Assembly: GCA_964625745.1 (NCBI GenBank)
Contig: CAZVCJ010000045.1
Span: forward strand, 1 to 25,891
Direction: 5' to 3'
Length of the DNA: 25,891 nucleotides
Origin: CAZVCJ01 sp964625745
Lineage (GTDB): Bacteria > Chloroflexota > Anaerolineae > VGOG01
The translations under genes were made by a program, and so were the position numbers. The notes beneath the pieces are model-generated. The model saw only the letters and a program-made list of their open reading frames with translations. It did not search any database and had not been told where the DNA came from. The number at the start of each line of letters is the position of its first letter. Position 1 is the first letter of the stretch. Below, in pieces: positions 6,003 through 13,381 of this stretch.

Positions 6003-7121
6003 TCACGCTCCCAAGAAATCCATTATCTTCTCTAAAAGCCCCTTTTCTTCCTGGGGAATGACCTCCCTGCCCAACGTCTTGGACAAATCCTTGAATAGTT
6101 GCTTCTGTTCGTCGCTCAAGTCGGTCGGAACCGCTACCTGTACTACCACCAACTGGTCGCCCCGACCATTGCGTCGGAGGTAGGGCACACCTTTTCCTTT
6201 TAGACGGAAGACCTTGCCCGTCTGGGTGCCCGCGGAAATGACCAGTTTCTCCTCGCCCTCCAGCGTGGGCACCATGACCTCATCACCCAAGGCCGCCTGG
6301 GCGACGTTGATGGCCAATTCCAGGATGATGTTGTTGTCCTGGCGGCGGAAATAGCGATGGGGCTTAACCGAGAGAACCACGTAGAGGTTGCCCGGCGAGC
6401 CGCCCCGCGTTCCGGGCTCCCCCTCACCGGCCAGGCGGATCTGTGTCCCGCTGTCTACCCCCGTCGGCATCTTGACGGAGATGGTGCGGGTCACTCGTAC
6501 ACGCTTCTGACCACGGCACTCGCTGCACGGGGTGTTGACGATCTCCCCTTCCCCCTGGCAGCGGGGACAGGCGCTCACGTTGATGAAAGAGCCGAGGATG
6601 GACTGTTGGGTGCGCCGCACTTCGCCGGCGCCGTTGCACTGGGGGCAGCGGATGGGACTGGTGCCCGGCTCCGCGCCGCTGCCGTGACAACGGGGGCAGG
6701 CCTCGTAGCGCGGGATTTCCAGTTCCTTCTCGCAGCCGAAGACAGCTTCTTCAAAAGAGATGGTCAGGTCGTAGCGCAGGTCGGCCCCTCGGCGTGGCGC
6801 GCGTCGAGTCCTGGTGCGGGGGCCGAAGCCAAAGAGGTCCCCGAAGATGTCGCTGAAGCCACCGAACCCGAAATCGCTGAAATCGCCCCAGCGCCCCTGC
6901 ACGCCCGAATGACCGAAGCGGTCATAAGTGGCCCGCTTCTCCTGATCGGAGAGAACCTCGTAGGCCTCGTTGATCTCTTTGAACCTGGCTTCGGCGTCGG
7001 GGCTTTTGTTGACATCGGGGTGATATTGGCGGGCCAGCCCTCGGTAAGCCTTCTTAACCTCGTCCTGGCTGGCCGAGCGGCCCACGCCGAGCACATCGTA
7101 ATAGTCGCGCTTCGCACTCAT
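6003..7121 (-). CDS. dnaJ: Chaperone co-factor DnaJ (Hsp40)
   Basis: This 372-residue type A J-protein stimulates the DnaK ATPase and delivers unfolded substrates. The J domain (1-70) carries HPD at 34-36, followed by a Gly/Phe region (76-100). The zinc-binding region has CPRCHGSG (142-149), CPQCNGAG (159-166), CPRCQGEG (185-192) and CSECRGQK (199-206). All eight cysteines are present, although the last repeat has Gln-Lys instead of x-Gly. The two beta-rich C-terminal substrate domains follow. Its ATG directly abuts the TGA of the DUF5615 gene (no spacing), implying coupled translation with an inserted accessory gene. Confidence 0.97.
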   Translation of the reverse strand: MSAKRDYYDVLGVGRSASQDEVKKAYRGLARQYHPDVNKSPDAEARFKEINEAYEVLSDQEKRATYDRFGHSGVQGRWGDFSDFGFGGFSDIFGDLFGFGPRTRTRRAPRRGADLRYDLTISFEEAVFGCEKELEIPRYEACPRCHGSGAEPGTSPIRCPQCNGAGEVRRTQQSILGSFINVSACPRCQGEGEIVNTPCSECRGQKRVRVTRTISVKMPTGVDSGTQIRLAGEGEPGTRGGSPGNLYVVLSVKPHRYFRRQDNNIILELAINVAQAALGDEVMVPTLEGEEKLVISAGTQTGKVFRLKGKGVPYLRRNGRGDQLVVVQVAVPTDLSDEQKQLFKDLSKTLGREVIPQEEKGLLEKIMDFLGA

Positions 7122-7496
7122 TCAACTAATAGCCTCTCCCCATTGGCTCAAATACTCCAGGCGGTTGCGCATGTCCTGAACCGAGAGCGACATCAACAGG
7201 TTCAGTACCCGTCGTAGTAGTTCGCCGATAGGGTATTGTTCCGAAACGATGATCCCACAATGCTCCCAACCATGCTCTGCGTAGCGTTTATGTAATCTGG
7301 CATAGTCGCTTCGGTTAAACGTCAAAATGACTCTGCCTCGTGAAGCAGCAAAAGCTAATTGTTCCTCATCCGGGGAACTTGACATCCCAGCCTCAACCGT
7401 TGTGATCGCATCGAAGCCTCGCTGGCGTAGCGCTTTTGCCAGCCTGGTATGCACATCTTCATTGAGAAAAAGCTTGGTCACTTCTTTCGAGTTCAT
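7122..7496 (-). CDS. DUF5615 PIN-like protein (putative toxin)
   Basis: This 124-residue protein shows the DUF5615/Mut7-C-like PIN pattern: FLNEDVHTRLAKALRQRGFDA (acidic residues Glu13 and Asp14), SPDEEQLAFAASRGRVILTFNRSDY (Asp43, then Asn61/Asp64 where Asp-x-Asp is usual) and a C-terminal helix pair. The family is generally found downstream of DUF433 and is regarded as the toxin half of a VapBC-like pair, though biochemical evidence is thin. Its start overlaps the DUF433 stop by 4 bases (ATGA) and its stop touches the dnaJ start, so it sits inside the dnaK-dnaJ junction with no free spacer. Confidence 0.85.
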   Translation of the reverse strand: MNSKEVTKLFLNEDVHTRLAKALRQRGFDAITTVEAGMSSSPDEEQLAFAASRGRVILTFNRSDYARLHKRYAEHGWEHCGIIVSEQYPIGELLRRVLNLLMSLSVQDMRNRLEYLSQWGEAIS

Positions 7497-7813
7497 GTTG
7501 AGTACTGCCCCGGCGGATACATCCTCATCAATCGCTCCTCCGAGTCTGCCCTTATGTCTTGCTCTATCTCGTCTTGATGATCATAGTAATACGAGAGGGC
7601 GTCGTACAGATGAACGGGCTTCAGGTGTGGAAGGCCTTCTAGTATCTCCCCTACCGACATCCCCATTTTATGATAGCCCACGATGGAACGCACCGGCGTG
7701 CGTGTGCCCACGATGATCGGTCGCCCTCCGCAAATGCCTTCTACCCGCACGACAAAGGGGTGATTCGTCGGCATAATCTCTACCCTCTCAATTTCTACAA
7801 TTGTCCCTGCCAT
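7493..7813 (-). CDS. DUF433 protein (putative antitoxin)
   Basis: This 106-residue protein contains the DUF433 helix-turn-helix-like core: EGICGGRPIIVGTRTPVRSIV, GMSVGEILEGLPHLKPVHLYDALSYYYDH. The start at ATG 7813 is supported by GGAGG seven bases upstream (GAGGAGGTAGGACC before the ATG); the frame stays open further upstream into dnaK but without a matching signal. DUF433 proteins pair with DUF5615 proteins, as here, and probably act as DNA-binding antitoxins. It begins 28 bases after the dnaK stop and so would be transcribed with dnaK. Confidence 0.87.
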   Translation of the reverse strand: MAGTIVEIERVEIMPTNHPFVVRVEGICGGRPIIVGTRTPVRSIVGYHKMGMSVGEILEGLPHLKPVHLYDALSYYYDHQDEIEQDIRADSEERLMRMYPPGQYST

Positions 7814-7841
7814 GGTCCTACCTCCTCTTCCTACTTCCTCT

Positions 7842-9731
7842 CTACACCTCTCTAAACTCACCCTCCACGGTCTCCCCACCCTCAGGAGGCTTCCCCTCCT
7901 CACCTGGTGGAGGCGTAGTGGGGCCAGCTTGCTCGTACATGGAAGCACCGATCTGTTGCACGGCCATGCCTAGCTCATCGGCTCTGCGGCGAATCTCGCC
8001 CACGTCCTTGCCCTGCAGGGCGGTGCGCAGGGCCGATACCTTGCTCTCCACGTCACTTCGCACGTTGGCAGGCACTTTTTCGCCCTGCTCCCGCAGGGTT
8101 TTCTCCGCCACGTAGACGGCAGAGTCGGCGGCGTTGCGGGCCTCAGCCTCTTCCTTGCGTTTTATATCCTCAGCAGCGAACCGCTCGGCATCCTTGACCA
8201 TTTTCTCCACTTCTTCTTTGGAGAGGCCGCTGGACGCGGTGATGGTGATGCGCTGCTCGCGCCCCGTGGCCTTGTCCTCGGCCGATACGTTGAGGATGCC
8301 GTCGGCGTCTATGTCGAAGGTCACTTCGATCTGGGGGATGCCCCGTGGCGCCGGCGGGATGCCGTCCAGCATGAAGCGCCCCAGGGTCTTGTTATCGGGG
8401 GCCATGGGCCGTTCGCCCTGCACCACGTGGATCTCCACCCCGGTCTGGCCGTCGGCGGCCGTGGAGAAGGTCTGGCTCTTGCGAGTGGGAATGGTGGTGT
8501 TGCGCTCAATGAGGGCCGTGGCCACGCCGCCCAGGGTCTCAATGGAGAGGGTCAGCGGGGTCACGTCCAGGAGCAGCACGTCCCTGACCTCGCCGCCCAG
8601 GACGCCGGCCTGGATGGCCGCTCCCACACCCACTACCTCGTCGGGATTGACCCCCTTGTGGGGTTCCCGGCTGAAGATCCTCCTCACTGCCTCCTGAACG
8701 GCGGGCGTCCTGGTCTGTCCGCCCACCAGGATAGCCTCATCAATGTCGCTCGGGGAGAGCTTGGCATCAGCCAGGGCCTGGCGGCAGGGACCGATGGAGC
8801 GCTCGATCAAGTCCTCCACCAACTGCTCCATTTTGGACCGGGTTAGCTTCATGGTCAGGTGCTTAGGCCCTGAGGCATCAGCGGTGATGAAGGGTAAGTT
8901 GATCTCCGTCTCCATCACCGTGGAGAGCTCGATCTTGGCCTTCTCGGCGGCCTCCTTCAGCCGCTGCAGGGCCATCCTGTCCTGACGGAGGTCAATGCCT
9001 TGATCTCTCTTGTACTCGTCACAGATCCAGTCTATGATCCTCTGATCGAAGTCGTCACCGCCCAGGAAAGTGTCGCCGCTGGTGGACTTGACCTCGAACA
9101 CCCCTTCGCCCACGTCCAGGATAGAGATGTCGAAGGTGCCGCCGCCCAGGTCGTAGACGGCGATGGTCTCGTCAATCTTCTTGTCCATGCCGTAGGCCAG
9201 GGACGAGGCGGTAGGCTCGTTGATGATGCGCAGCACCTCCAGCCCCGCGATCTTGCCCGCGTCTTTGGTAGCCTGGCGTTGGGAGTCGTTGAAATAGGCG
9301 GGCACGGTGATCACCGCCTGGGTGATGATCTCTCCCAGAAATGCCTCCGCGTCGGCCTTGATCTTCTGCAGGATCATGGCCGAGATCTCCGGCGGCGAGT
9401 ACTCCTTGCCCCCCATTTCTACCCAGGCATCGCCATTGGGATTCTCGATGATTTTGTAGGGCAATATCTTCCTGGCTCGCTGCACCTCAGGATCGCTGAA
9501 CTTGCGTCCCATGAGGCGCTTAACCGAAAAGATGGTATTATCGGGGTTAGTGACAGCCTGGCGTCGGGCCACCGTCCCCACCATGCGTTCCCCCGTCTTG
9601 GGGTTCACGGCTACCACCGAGGGGAAGAGCCGTCCTCCCTCCGCGCTGGGGATGACCACCGGCTCGCCCGCCTGCATCACCGCCGCGCAACAGAAAGTAG
9701 TTCCTAAATCAATACCGATTATTTTACTCAT
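7842..9731 (-). CDS. dnaK: Chaperone DnaK (Hsp70)
   Basis: This 629-residue ATP-dependent chaperone binds exposed hydrophobic peptides, working with DnaJ and GrpE. The ATPase domain starts MSKIIGIDLGTTFCCAAVM, with phosphate-binding YDLGGGTFDISILD near residue 195 and the ILVGGQTRTPAVQ helix near 340. The substrate domain begins after the linker DVLLLDVTPLTLSIETLGG, and the alpha-helical lid ends in a Gly/Pro/Glu-rich tail with EGEFREV. A double Cys follows the DLGTTF loop, which is unusual but tolerated. The ribosome binding site GGAGG lies 11 bases before the ATG. A 252-base spacer with an attC-like palindrome separates it from the upstream DUF2442 gene. No second CIRCE was found here, so expression appears to depend on the hrcA promoter. 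Confidence 0.98.
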   Translation of the reverse strand: MSKIIGIDLGTTFCCAAVMQAGEPVVIPSAEGGRLFPSVVAVNPKTGERMVGTVARRQAVTNPDNTIFSVKRLMGRKFSDPEVQRARKILPYKIIENPNGDAWVEMGGKEYSPPEISAMILQKIKADAEAFLGEIITQAVITVPAYFNDSQRQATKDAGKIAGLEVLRIINEPTASSLAYGMDKKIDETIAVYDLGGGTFDISILDVGEGVFEVKSTSGDTFLGGDDFDQRIIDWICDEYKRDQGIDLRQDRMALQRLKEAAEKAKIELSTVMETEINLPFITADASGPKHLTMKLTRSKMEQLVEDLIERSIGPCRQALADAKLSPSDIDEAILVGGQTRTPAVQEAVRRIFSREPHKGVNPDEVVGVGAAIQAGVLGGEVRDVLLLDVTPLTLSIETLGGVATALIERNTTIPTRKSQTFSTAADGQTGVEIHVVQGERPMAPDNKTLGRFMLDGIPPAPRGIPQIEVTFDIDADGILNVSAEDKATGREQRITITASSGLSKEEVEKMVKDAERFAAEDIKRKEEAEARNAADSAVYVAEKTLREQGEKVPANVRSDVESKVSALRTALQGKDVGEIRRRADELGMAVQQIGASMYEQAGPTTPPPGEEGKPPEGGETVEGEFREV

Positions 9732-9763
9732 AGTTTGTTGTTCCTCCGTGTTAAAGTTAGAAA

Positions 9764-9787
9764 GTTTCGGGTTTTGAGTTTCGAGTT
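9764..9787. repeat. Spacer micro-repeat, copy B
   Basis: GTTTCGGGTTTTGAGTTTCG followed by AGTT lies in the dnaK leader and matches the spacer repeat at 4372-4402, apart from a few G/C/A changes. It is within 60 bases of the dnaK start codon. Confidence 0.65.
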
Positions 9788-9874
9788 AAAGTCAAGTGCG
9801 GATCATCAGGCCGCCTGAAATGCCAGACCCACAGGCTGAAACTCTGCGGCCTCTTGACGCTCCAGTTGAGACTC

Positions 9875-9989
9875 GCTTAACGCCGTAGCCCCCCGCAACG
9901 GCACCCCGAAATGCAACCGCCTTGCTCTTTTGCCAACCCACACGCCCAAAAGCCGCGCGCGTGCTGTTGTCGGGGGGTGGGTGTTAGGC
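9875..9989. repeat. attC-like imperfect palindrome next to dnaK
   Basis: The 115-base segment runs from GCTTAAC (9875-9881, fits RYYYAAC) to GTTAGGC (9983-9989, fits GTTRRRY). The arms inside pair over about 30 bases: both contain CCCCCCG, then CAACGGCAC on one side against ACAACAGCAC on the other, leaving one bulged A. This resembles the extrahelical base of integron recombination sites. On the minus strand the DUF2442 stop codon TAA lies inside the GCCTAAC core, as in integron gene cassettes. No integrase is in the window, so it may be a relic or a look-alike. Confidence 0.5.
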
Positions 9990-10262
9990 GACGGCTTTCT
10001 CTCCCGCTACTGTTTGAGCAAGATTCATCTCAGGAACGCTGTCCATGTATAGCGTATCTGGGCAGAGGTCCTGTCCGCTCTCCCATTGCACACTCCCCAA
10101 GAGAGGTCTGGCCGAATTGAAGACGCTTAGGTCTTTCAATTCCTGGAATATCCCTATGTGGAGATAGGGTTTCACATCAAAGCGTTTGACTTCGCCGTTG
10201 GTGAAAACCAGAGTGATTGTGTAATCGGGATTAGGTTTGACCGACTGAACTCGTGGATTCAT
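9984..10262 (-). CDS. DUF2442 protein
   Basis: This 92-residue protein matches the DUF2442 pattern: PRVQSVKPNPDYTITLVFTNGEVKRFDVKPYL, then FQELKDLSVFNSARPLLGSVQWESGQDLCPDTLYMDS. Proteins of this family are small beta-rich folds usually encoded beside DUF4160 and are often treated as a toxin-antitoxin-like pair; the activity is unproven. The upstream partner here is the broken DUF433-DUF4160 chimera, 12 bases away, so the pair may be non-functional. The C-terminal AGEKAVA and stop codon run into the attC-like palindrome. Confidence 0.85.
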   Translation of the reverse strand: MNPRVQSVKPNPDYTITLVFTNGEVKRFDVKPYLHIGIFQELKDLSVFNSARPLLGSVQWESGQDLCPDTLYMDSVPEMNLAQTVAGEKAVA

Positions 10263-10274
10263 AAACGACCGTTC

Positions 10275-10551
10275 CTATCTCAATGGTTCAATCTTGAAGA
10301 CGCTTTGCCCTTGACTGGCAAGTTCCCAGTTCGCCATTAACTCGTCTTGGTGTATCTCTATCCATGCTTGAACCAGTTTCAATTTGCTCGTCTTCAGGGC
10401 ACCTTCCAGTATCTCCTCAACAGTCATCCCCGAAGACAGGTAGCTGAGAAGAGACGTCACTGGCATCCGCAGGTCCCGAATGCATGGCTTGCCGAAACAC
10501 TTATTCGGATCAAGGGTGGTGCGTTCGTAATTTATAGTGATGCCTTTCCAT
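10275..10551 (-). pseudogene. Chimeric, frameshifted DUF433-DUF4160 gene
   Basis: The open frame encodes two joined halves. Upstream codons (10469-10535) read NYERTTLDPNKCFGKPCIRD and continue into LRMPVTSLLSYLSSGMTVEEILE, the first half of a DUF433 protein. From about GALKTSKLKLVQ onward, AWIEIHQDELMANWELA and FKIEPLR are the last third of a DUF4160 protein. The natural start, ATG 10549-10551 with AGGAGA seven bases upstream, is one frame off: removing one A from GAAAGG (10544-10549) would restore MEGITINYERTT. As it stands only a shorter product from ATG 10466 (63 residues) is possible. The rest of DUF433, any DUF5615 partner and the DUF4160 N terminus are missing. Confidence 0.7.
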
Positions 10552-10628
10552 AAAACGCTCTCCTATGCCTGGTGTCCTACCTCAAACTCCCGCCGTGACC
10601 AACACCTCTTCGCCCAGCATATCAACTC

Positions 10629-11408
10629 TCATCCTTCATGAAGTGCCTCTTGAAGATAGCGGGCGATGCGATCTTTGTTGGCAGCGAGGCTGGAAAATTG
10701 CTTGCCGCACACGTCGCTAAATCTGGCCAAGACCTTCCGGCTGATCTCTTCCTGGTTCTCAAAGATGCTAACGGAGCGAAATGGAATCTCCCAGCGCTCA
10801 AATTGGAGCAGAGCAATCGTGGCATCACGAGTCCTGTCGTCGTTGGGCAAGGCATGGACAAAAATTGGTCGTGCCACGCCATTGATCCGGCAGTCTGCCA
10901 CGTATTTGCCCTCAGGATCATTTTGAGGATGGTGCCAATCAAAGTGCCGCCGCGTTTCCGGCACCTGCTCCTCCATAAAGGAGCGAAAGTCCTCCATAAA
11001 CATAGATTTCACTCGTTCGCGTGAGAGATAAGTTACATCGGTGATTTTAAGCAGTGCCTGGACAAAGTCGAAAAGCGTGTCCCCGTAACGCCCATCCTGA
11101 ACTGTCAACATCAGTTCCCCCTCGCGATCCTCCACTGCGAAGGCGCTCAGGGCGTTGGCGATAATCTGCTGCCTTGTGCCTCGATGTAAGTCTCTCTCAT
11201 CGAGGTCATACGTCAAGTGCATATACGTGTGCCCCTCGTCTGATAGGACCCACCGCCCAGACTCGCGCTTGAGTACGATAGCCAGGTGATCGCCGTCATC
11301 GAGGTGGAAGGGCGTAAAAACGCGATAACGCTCAACCCCTTCGGGCTCCAGACGTATCTGAGCACAGACCTTCCTGCGGAAATCTTGTTCAATTGTTTCA
11401 AGCGCCAT
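10629..11408 (-). CDS. DUF1828-domain protein
   Basis: This 259-residue protein has an N-terminal DUF1828-like domain (about 1-110): RYRVFTPFHLDDGDHLAIVLKRE, then WVLSDEGHTYMHL. The C-terminal half (about 130-259) has HFDWHHPQNDPEGKYVADC and PIFVHALPNDDRTRDATIALLQFE, a strand-helix pattern like the DUF1829 part often fused to DUF1828. The biochemical role is unknown; some members lie in phage or defence neighbourhoods. Its start overlaps the upstream gene by 11 bases, so the two form a translationally coupled pair within the grpE-dnaK junction. It has no signal peptide. Confidence 0.75.
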   Translation of the reverse strand: MALETIEQDFRRKVCAQIRLEPEGVERYRVFTPFHLDDGDHLAIVLKRESGRWVLSDEGHTYMHLTYDLDERDLHRGTRQQIIANALSAFAVEDREGELMLTVQDGRYGDTLFDFVQALLKITDVTYLSRERVKSMFMEDFRSFMEEQVPETRRHFDWHHPQNDPEGKYVADCRINGVARPIFVHALPNDDRTRDATIALLQFERWEIPFRSVSIFENQEEISRKVLARFSDVCGKQFSSLAANKDRIARYLQEALHEG

Positions 11409-11901
11409 GGTTAAACACCTCCCTGAAGGCGGGTAATGACGGCTGTGAATTCAGCGGGAGCTCCAGTCCACAGTTGGCTAACATGCATTGAAACGCACCC
11501 TGGAAATCGGCGTAACGGTCGGTAGGCTCAGCATAGGCATCTTCACCAAACCCTGCTTCTTGATATCGCCTGGTCGCCTGGTGAATGTGAAAGTCGCAGA
11601 ACCTGTTTCCTTCCAATTTGTTCGTATGCTCGTGGCTCTTGCCATTGTAACGACGTAAACGGAAGGTAATGTTTGTCTGAGGCACACAGTAGGCAAGGAT
11701 GACTGAGAAGTCAAAAGGATTCCCCATACTCTGCCGCAAAATCAGGCGAAAGGGTGAACCTTGAGCTCCTTCCAAATCAAGTTCTGCTTCTTTGTGACCG
11801 CGCTTTGGCTTCAGTCGAAGGCGCAGATAGTAGTTTGGCGGCAAGGGCTTGGGTTCGCTTATGAGACGTTGAATCTCATCGTCACTCAACAAGACAGGCA
11901 T
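11398..11901 (-). CDS. DUF6978-like hypothetical protein
   Basis: This 167-residue soluble protein has a basic strand region LRLRLKPKRGHKEAELDL, then FRLRRYNGKSHEHTN, CDFHIHQATRRYQ and a C-terminal helical part ending AFQCMLANCGL. The H-x-N and H-I-H histidines are spaced like those of small proteins I associate with DUF6978 that sit beside DUF1828 genes. That family call is from memory and tentative. AGGAG precedes the ATG by about nine bases. It begins 18 bases after grpE and overlaps the DUF1828 gene by 11 bases, making a two-gene accessory unit of unknown activity. Confidence 0.6.
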   Translation of the reverse strand: MPVLLSDDEIQRLISEPKPLPPNYYLRLRLKPKRGHKEAELDLEGAQGSPFRLILRQSMGNPFDFSVILAYCVPQTNITFRLRRYNGKSHEHTNKLEGNRFCDFHIHQATRRYQEAGFGEDAYAEPTDRYADFQGAFQCMLANCGLELPLNSQPSLPAFREVFNHGA

Positions 11902-11919
11902 GTTCCAGTCTCCTCTGAG

Positions 11920-12579
11920 TCAAGACACATGTTGCTGGACACCACCTTCGCCTCTCTCAGCTTCTGATGCCGGTTTCCCTTTGGCTACTCGCACCAGCGC
12001 AGGCCGCAAGACCCGGTCGCCGAGCTTGTAGCCCCGCTGCACCTCGCCGATGATCTGGCCCTCCTGGTGCTCTTCGCTCTCCTCGTAGGTGACGGCCTCG
12101 TGCACCAGAGGGTCGAAGCTCTGGCCCTCCGCCTCCATGAGGGTCAGCCCTTCCGCTTCCAGGATGGCCTGCAACTTCCGATAGATGAGGACTACGCCGT
12201 CAATCCAGGTAAGGCTCAGCAGGTTGCGGGGCAAGGTTTGAAAGGCTCGCTCGAAGTCGTCGAAGATGGGCAGGAGTCTGGTGATGAGGGTTGTGTTGGC
12301 CAGTTTGAAGAGCTCCGTGCGCTCCTGCTCGTGGCGCTTTTTGTAGTTGGCGAATTCGGCCCGCGCCCGCTGCCAGCCGTCCAGATACTCAGCCGCCTGG
12401 GCTTTGGCTTTCTCCAGCTCCTGGCGCAGAGCCTCCAACTCAGAGACCTCCTCGATTTCAGCGGCCTCTTCGATTTCCGCAATCTCTTCTGTTACAGTAG
12501 CCTCCTCTGCAGCAGCCTCTCCAACTTTTTCTTCCTTTATCACTCTATCGCACCTCCCATGATCGGCGTTCTTGTTCAT
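11920..12579 (-). CDS. grpE: Nucleotide exchange factor GrpE
   Basis: This 219-residue cytoplasmic protein releases ADP from DnaK. It has an acidic low-complexity N terminus (15-48, repeated EEA/EIEE), then the dimerising coiled coil (about 48-110) with AEFANYKKRHEQE, and LLPIFDDFERAF (102-113). The C-terminal beta domain shows FDPLVHEAVTY and VQRGYKLGDRVLRPALVRVAKG (180-201), the standard signature. Length and order match the family. It starts at ATG 12579, about 50 bases after the VapC gene, and is followed after 18 bases by accessory genes rather than by dnaK. Confidence 0.96.
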   Translation of the reverse strand: MNKNADHGRCDRVIKEEKVGEAAAEEATVTEEIAEIEEAAEIEEVSELEALRQELEKAKAQAAEYLDGWQRARAEFANYKKRHEQERTELFKLANTTLITRLLPIFDDFERAFQTLPRNLLSLTWIDGVVLIYRKLQAILEAEGLTLMEAEGQSFDPLVHEAVTYEESEEHQEGQIIGEVQRGYKLGDRVLRPALVRVAKGKPASEAERGEGGVQQHVS

Positions 12580-12628
12580 CGTCAGTCGCTACGGCAATGG
12601 CTAGTTGCTGTTCAGCAGGTCTGACGTC

Positions 12629-13063
12629 TCACGGGTAATCGGGCAGATACTTCACGAACGACAACACCGCCTTCACGGCATCATAGAACACTTTGTCCGC
12701 TGTCCAGAACTCGCAGCCGCGCAACTCGGCCAGAGCCGCATACGTCGCATCGTAAACTTTGCGCTGATGGAATTGGCGAGCAATCTCCCGAGCCCGCTGA
12801 CGCAGGCGGGGATGCGTGGCGATGACGACAGGTGCAGTGTCCAGCAAGGCTAACGTCTTATCGGCCACCGCAGGCGTGGTACGCCCATCCACCACACGGG
12901 TTTGGATGACGCTGTCGGTCTCCATCTCAAACAAGGGAGGTGCGATCAACGTTATGCCGGCTGCCTGTGACTCGCGCAGGAGTTTCAGCGCTTTACGACG
13001 AAAGGCTTCACCCTTGATGAACCACTTGACCGCAATGTTGGCATCAATACAGCGCTCAGGCAT
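12629..13063 (-). CDS. VapC-type PIN ribonuclease toxin
   Basis: This 144-residue PIN protein has the four acidic residues expected for metal-dependent RNA cleavage: Asp7 (RCIDANIAVKWF), Glu46 (PPLFEMETDSV), Asp105 (KVYDATYAALAE) and Asp123 (FWTADKVFYDAV). This is the canonical VapC layout, so the enzyme is probably active. The antitoxin gene is immediately upstream with 3 bases between. The pair lies between hrcA and grpE in the same orientation, so it would share the CIRCE-controlled transcript. The RNA target is not predictable. Confidence 0.9.
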   Translation of the reverse strand: MPERCIDANIAVKWFIKGEAFRRKALKLLRESQAAGITLIAPPLFEMETDSVIQTRVVDGRTTPAVADKTLALLDTAPVVIATHPRLRQRAREIARQFHQRKVYDATYAALAELRGCEFWTADKVFYDAVKAVLSFVKYLPDYP

Positions 13064-13066
13064 CGG

Positions 13067-13336
13067 CTATCCCTCATCACGGATGCGTCGCAAATCGGCG
13101 GCAGAGTCGAATTCCCCCTCCCACAGCTCCGCCACTTCGTTACACTGGGCTATCCAAGCATCTACCTGTGCCAGTCGCTCCAGTTGCACGTGTCCCACAC
13201 TGCGTTCTTCCATTGGTGTGGCGAGCGGCGTGACAATCAGCCATTCGCTGACGTGCGCCACCAGTTTGAGCTGTTCACGCAGCGGCAGTTGAACCGCTAA
13301 CTGTTCCACCTGCTCCAAAGTCACTGTGTCAGACAT
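13067..13336 (-). CDS. Putative antitoxin of VapC
   Basis: This 89-residue acidic protein begins MSDTVTLEQVEQLAVQLPLREQLKLVAHVSEWL, a short helical region like that of many Chloroflexota and cyanobacterial antitoxins paired with PIN proteins. The C-terminal WEGEFDSAADLRRIRDEG could be the toxin-binding tail. The function is assigned mainly by position: it is three bases upstream of vapC. A purine-rich AAGGGGAAGGGG precedes the ATG, and it starts 45 bases after hrcA. Confidence 0.75.
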   Translation of the reverse strand: MSDTVTLEQVEQLAVQLPLREQLKLVAHVSEWLIVTPLATPMEERSVGHVQLERLAQVDAWIAQCNEVAELWEGEFDSAADLRRIRDEG

Positions 13337-13381
13337 TGTTGTTCACCCCTTCCCCTTAAACTCGGCATTGTGCATAACTGC

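Noticed and set aside
6003..7121. DnaJ with a defective fourth zinc repeat
   Set aside because: CSECRGQK lacks the final glycine but keeps both cysteines, so zinc binding should be intact.
9732..9874. Separate promoter or second CIRCE for dnaK
   Set aside because: TTGACT occurs on the minus strand but no -10 follows at usable spacing, and no TTAGCACTC or GAGTGCTAA string is present.
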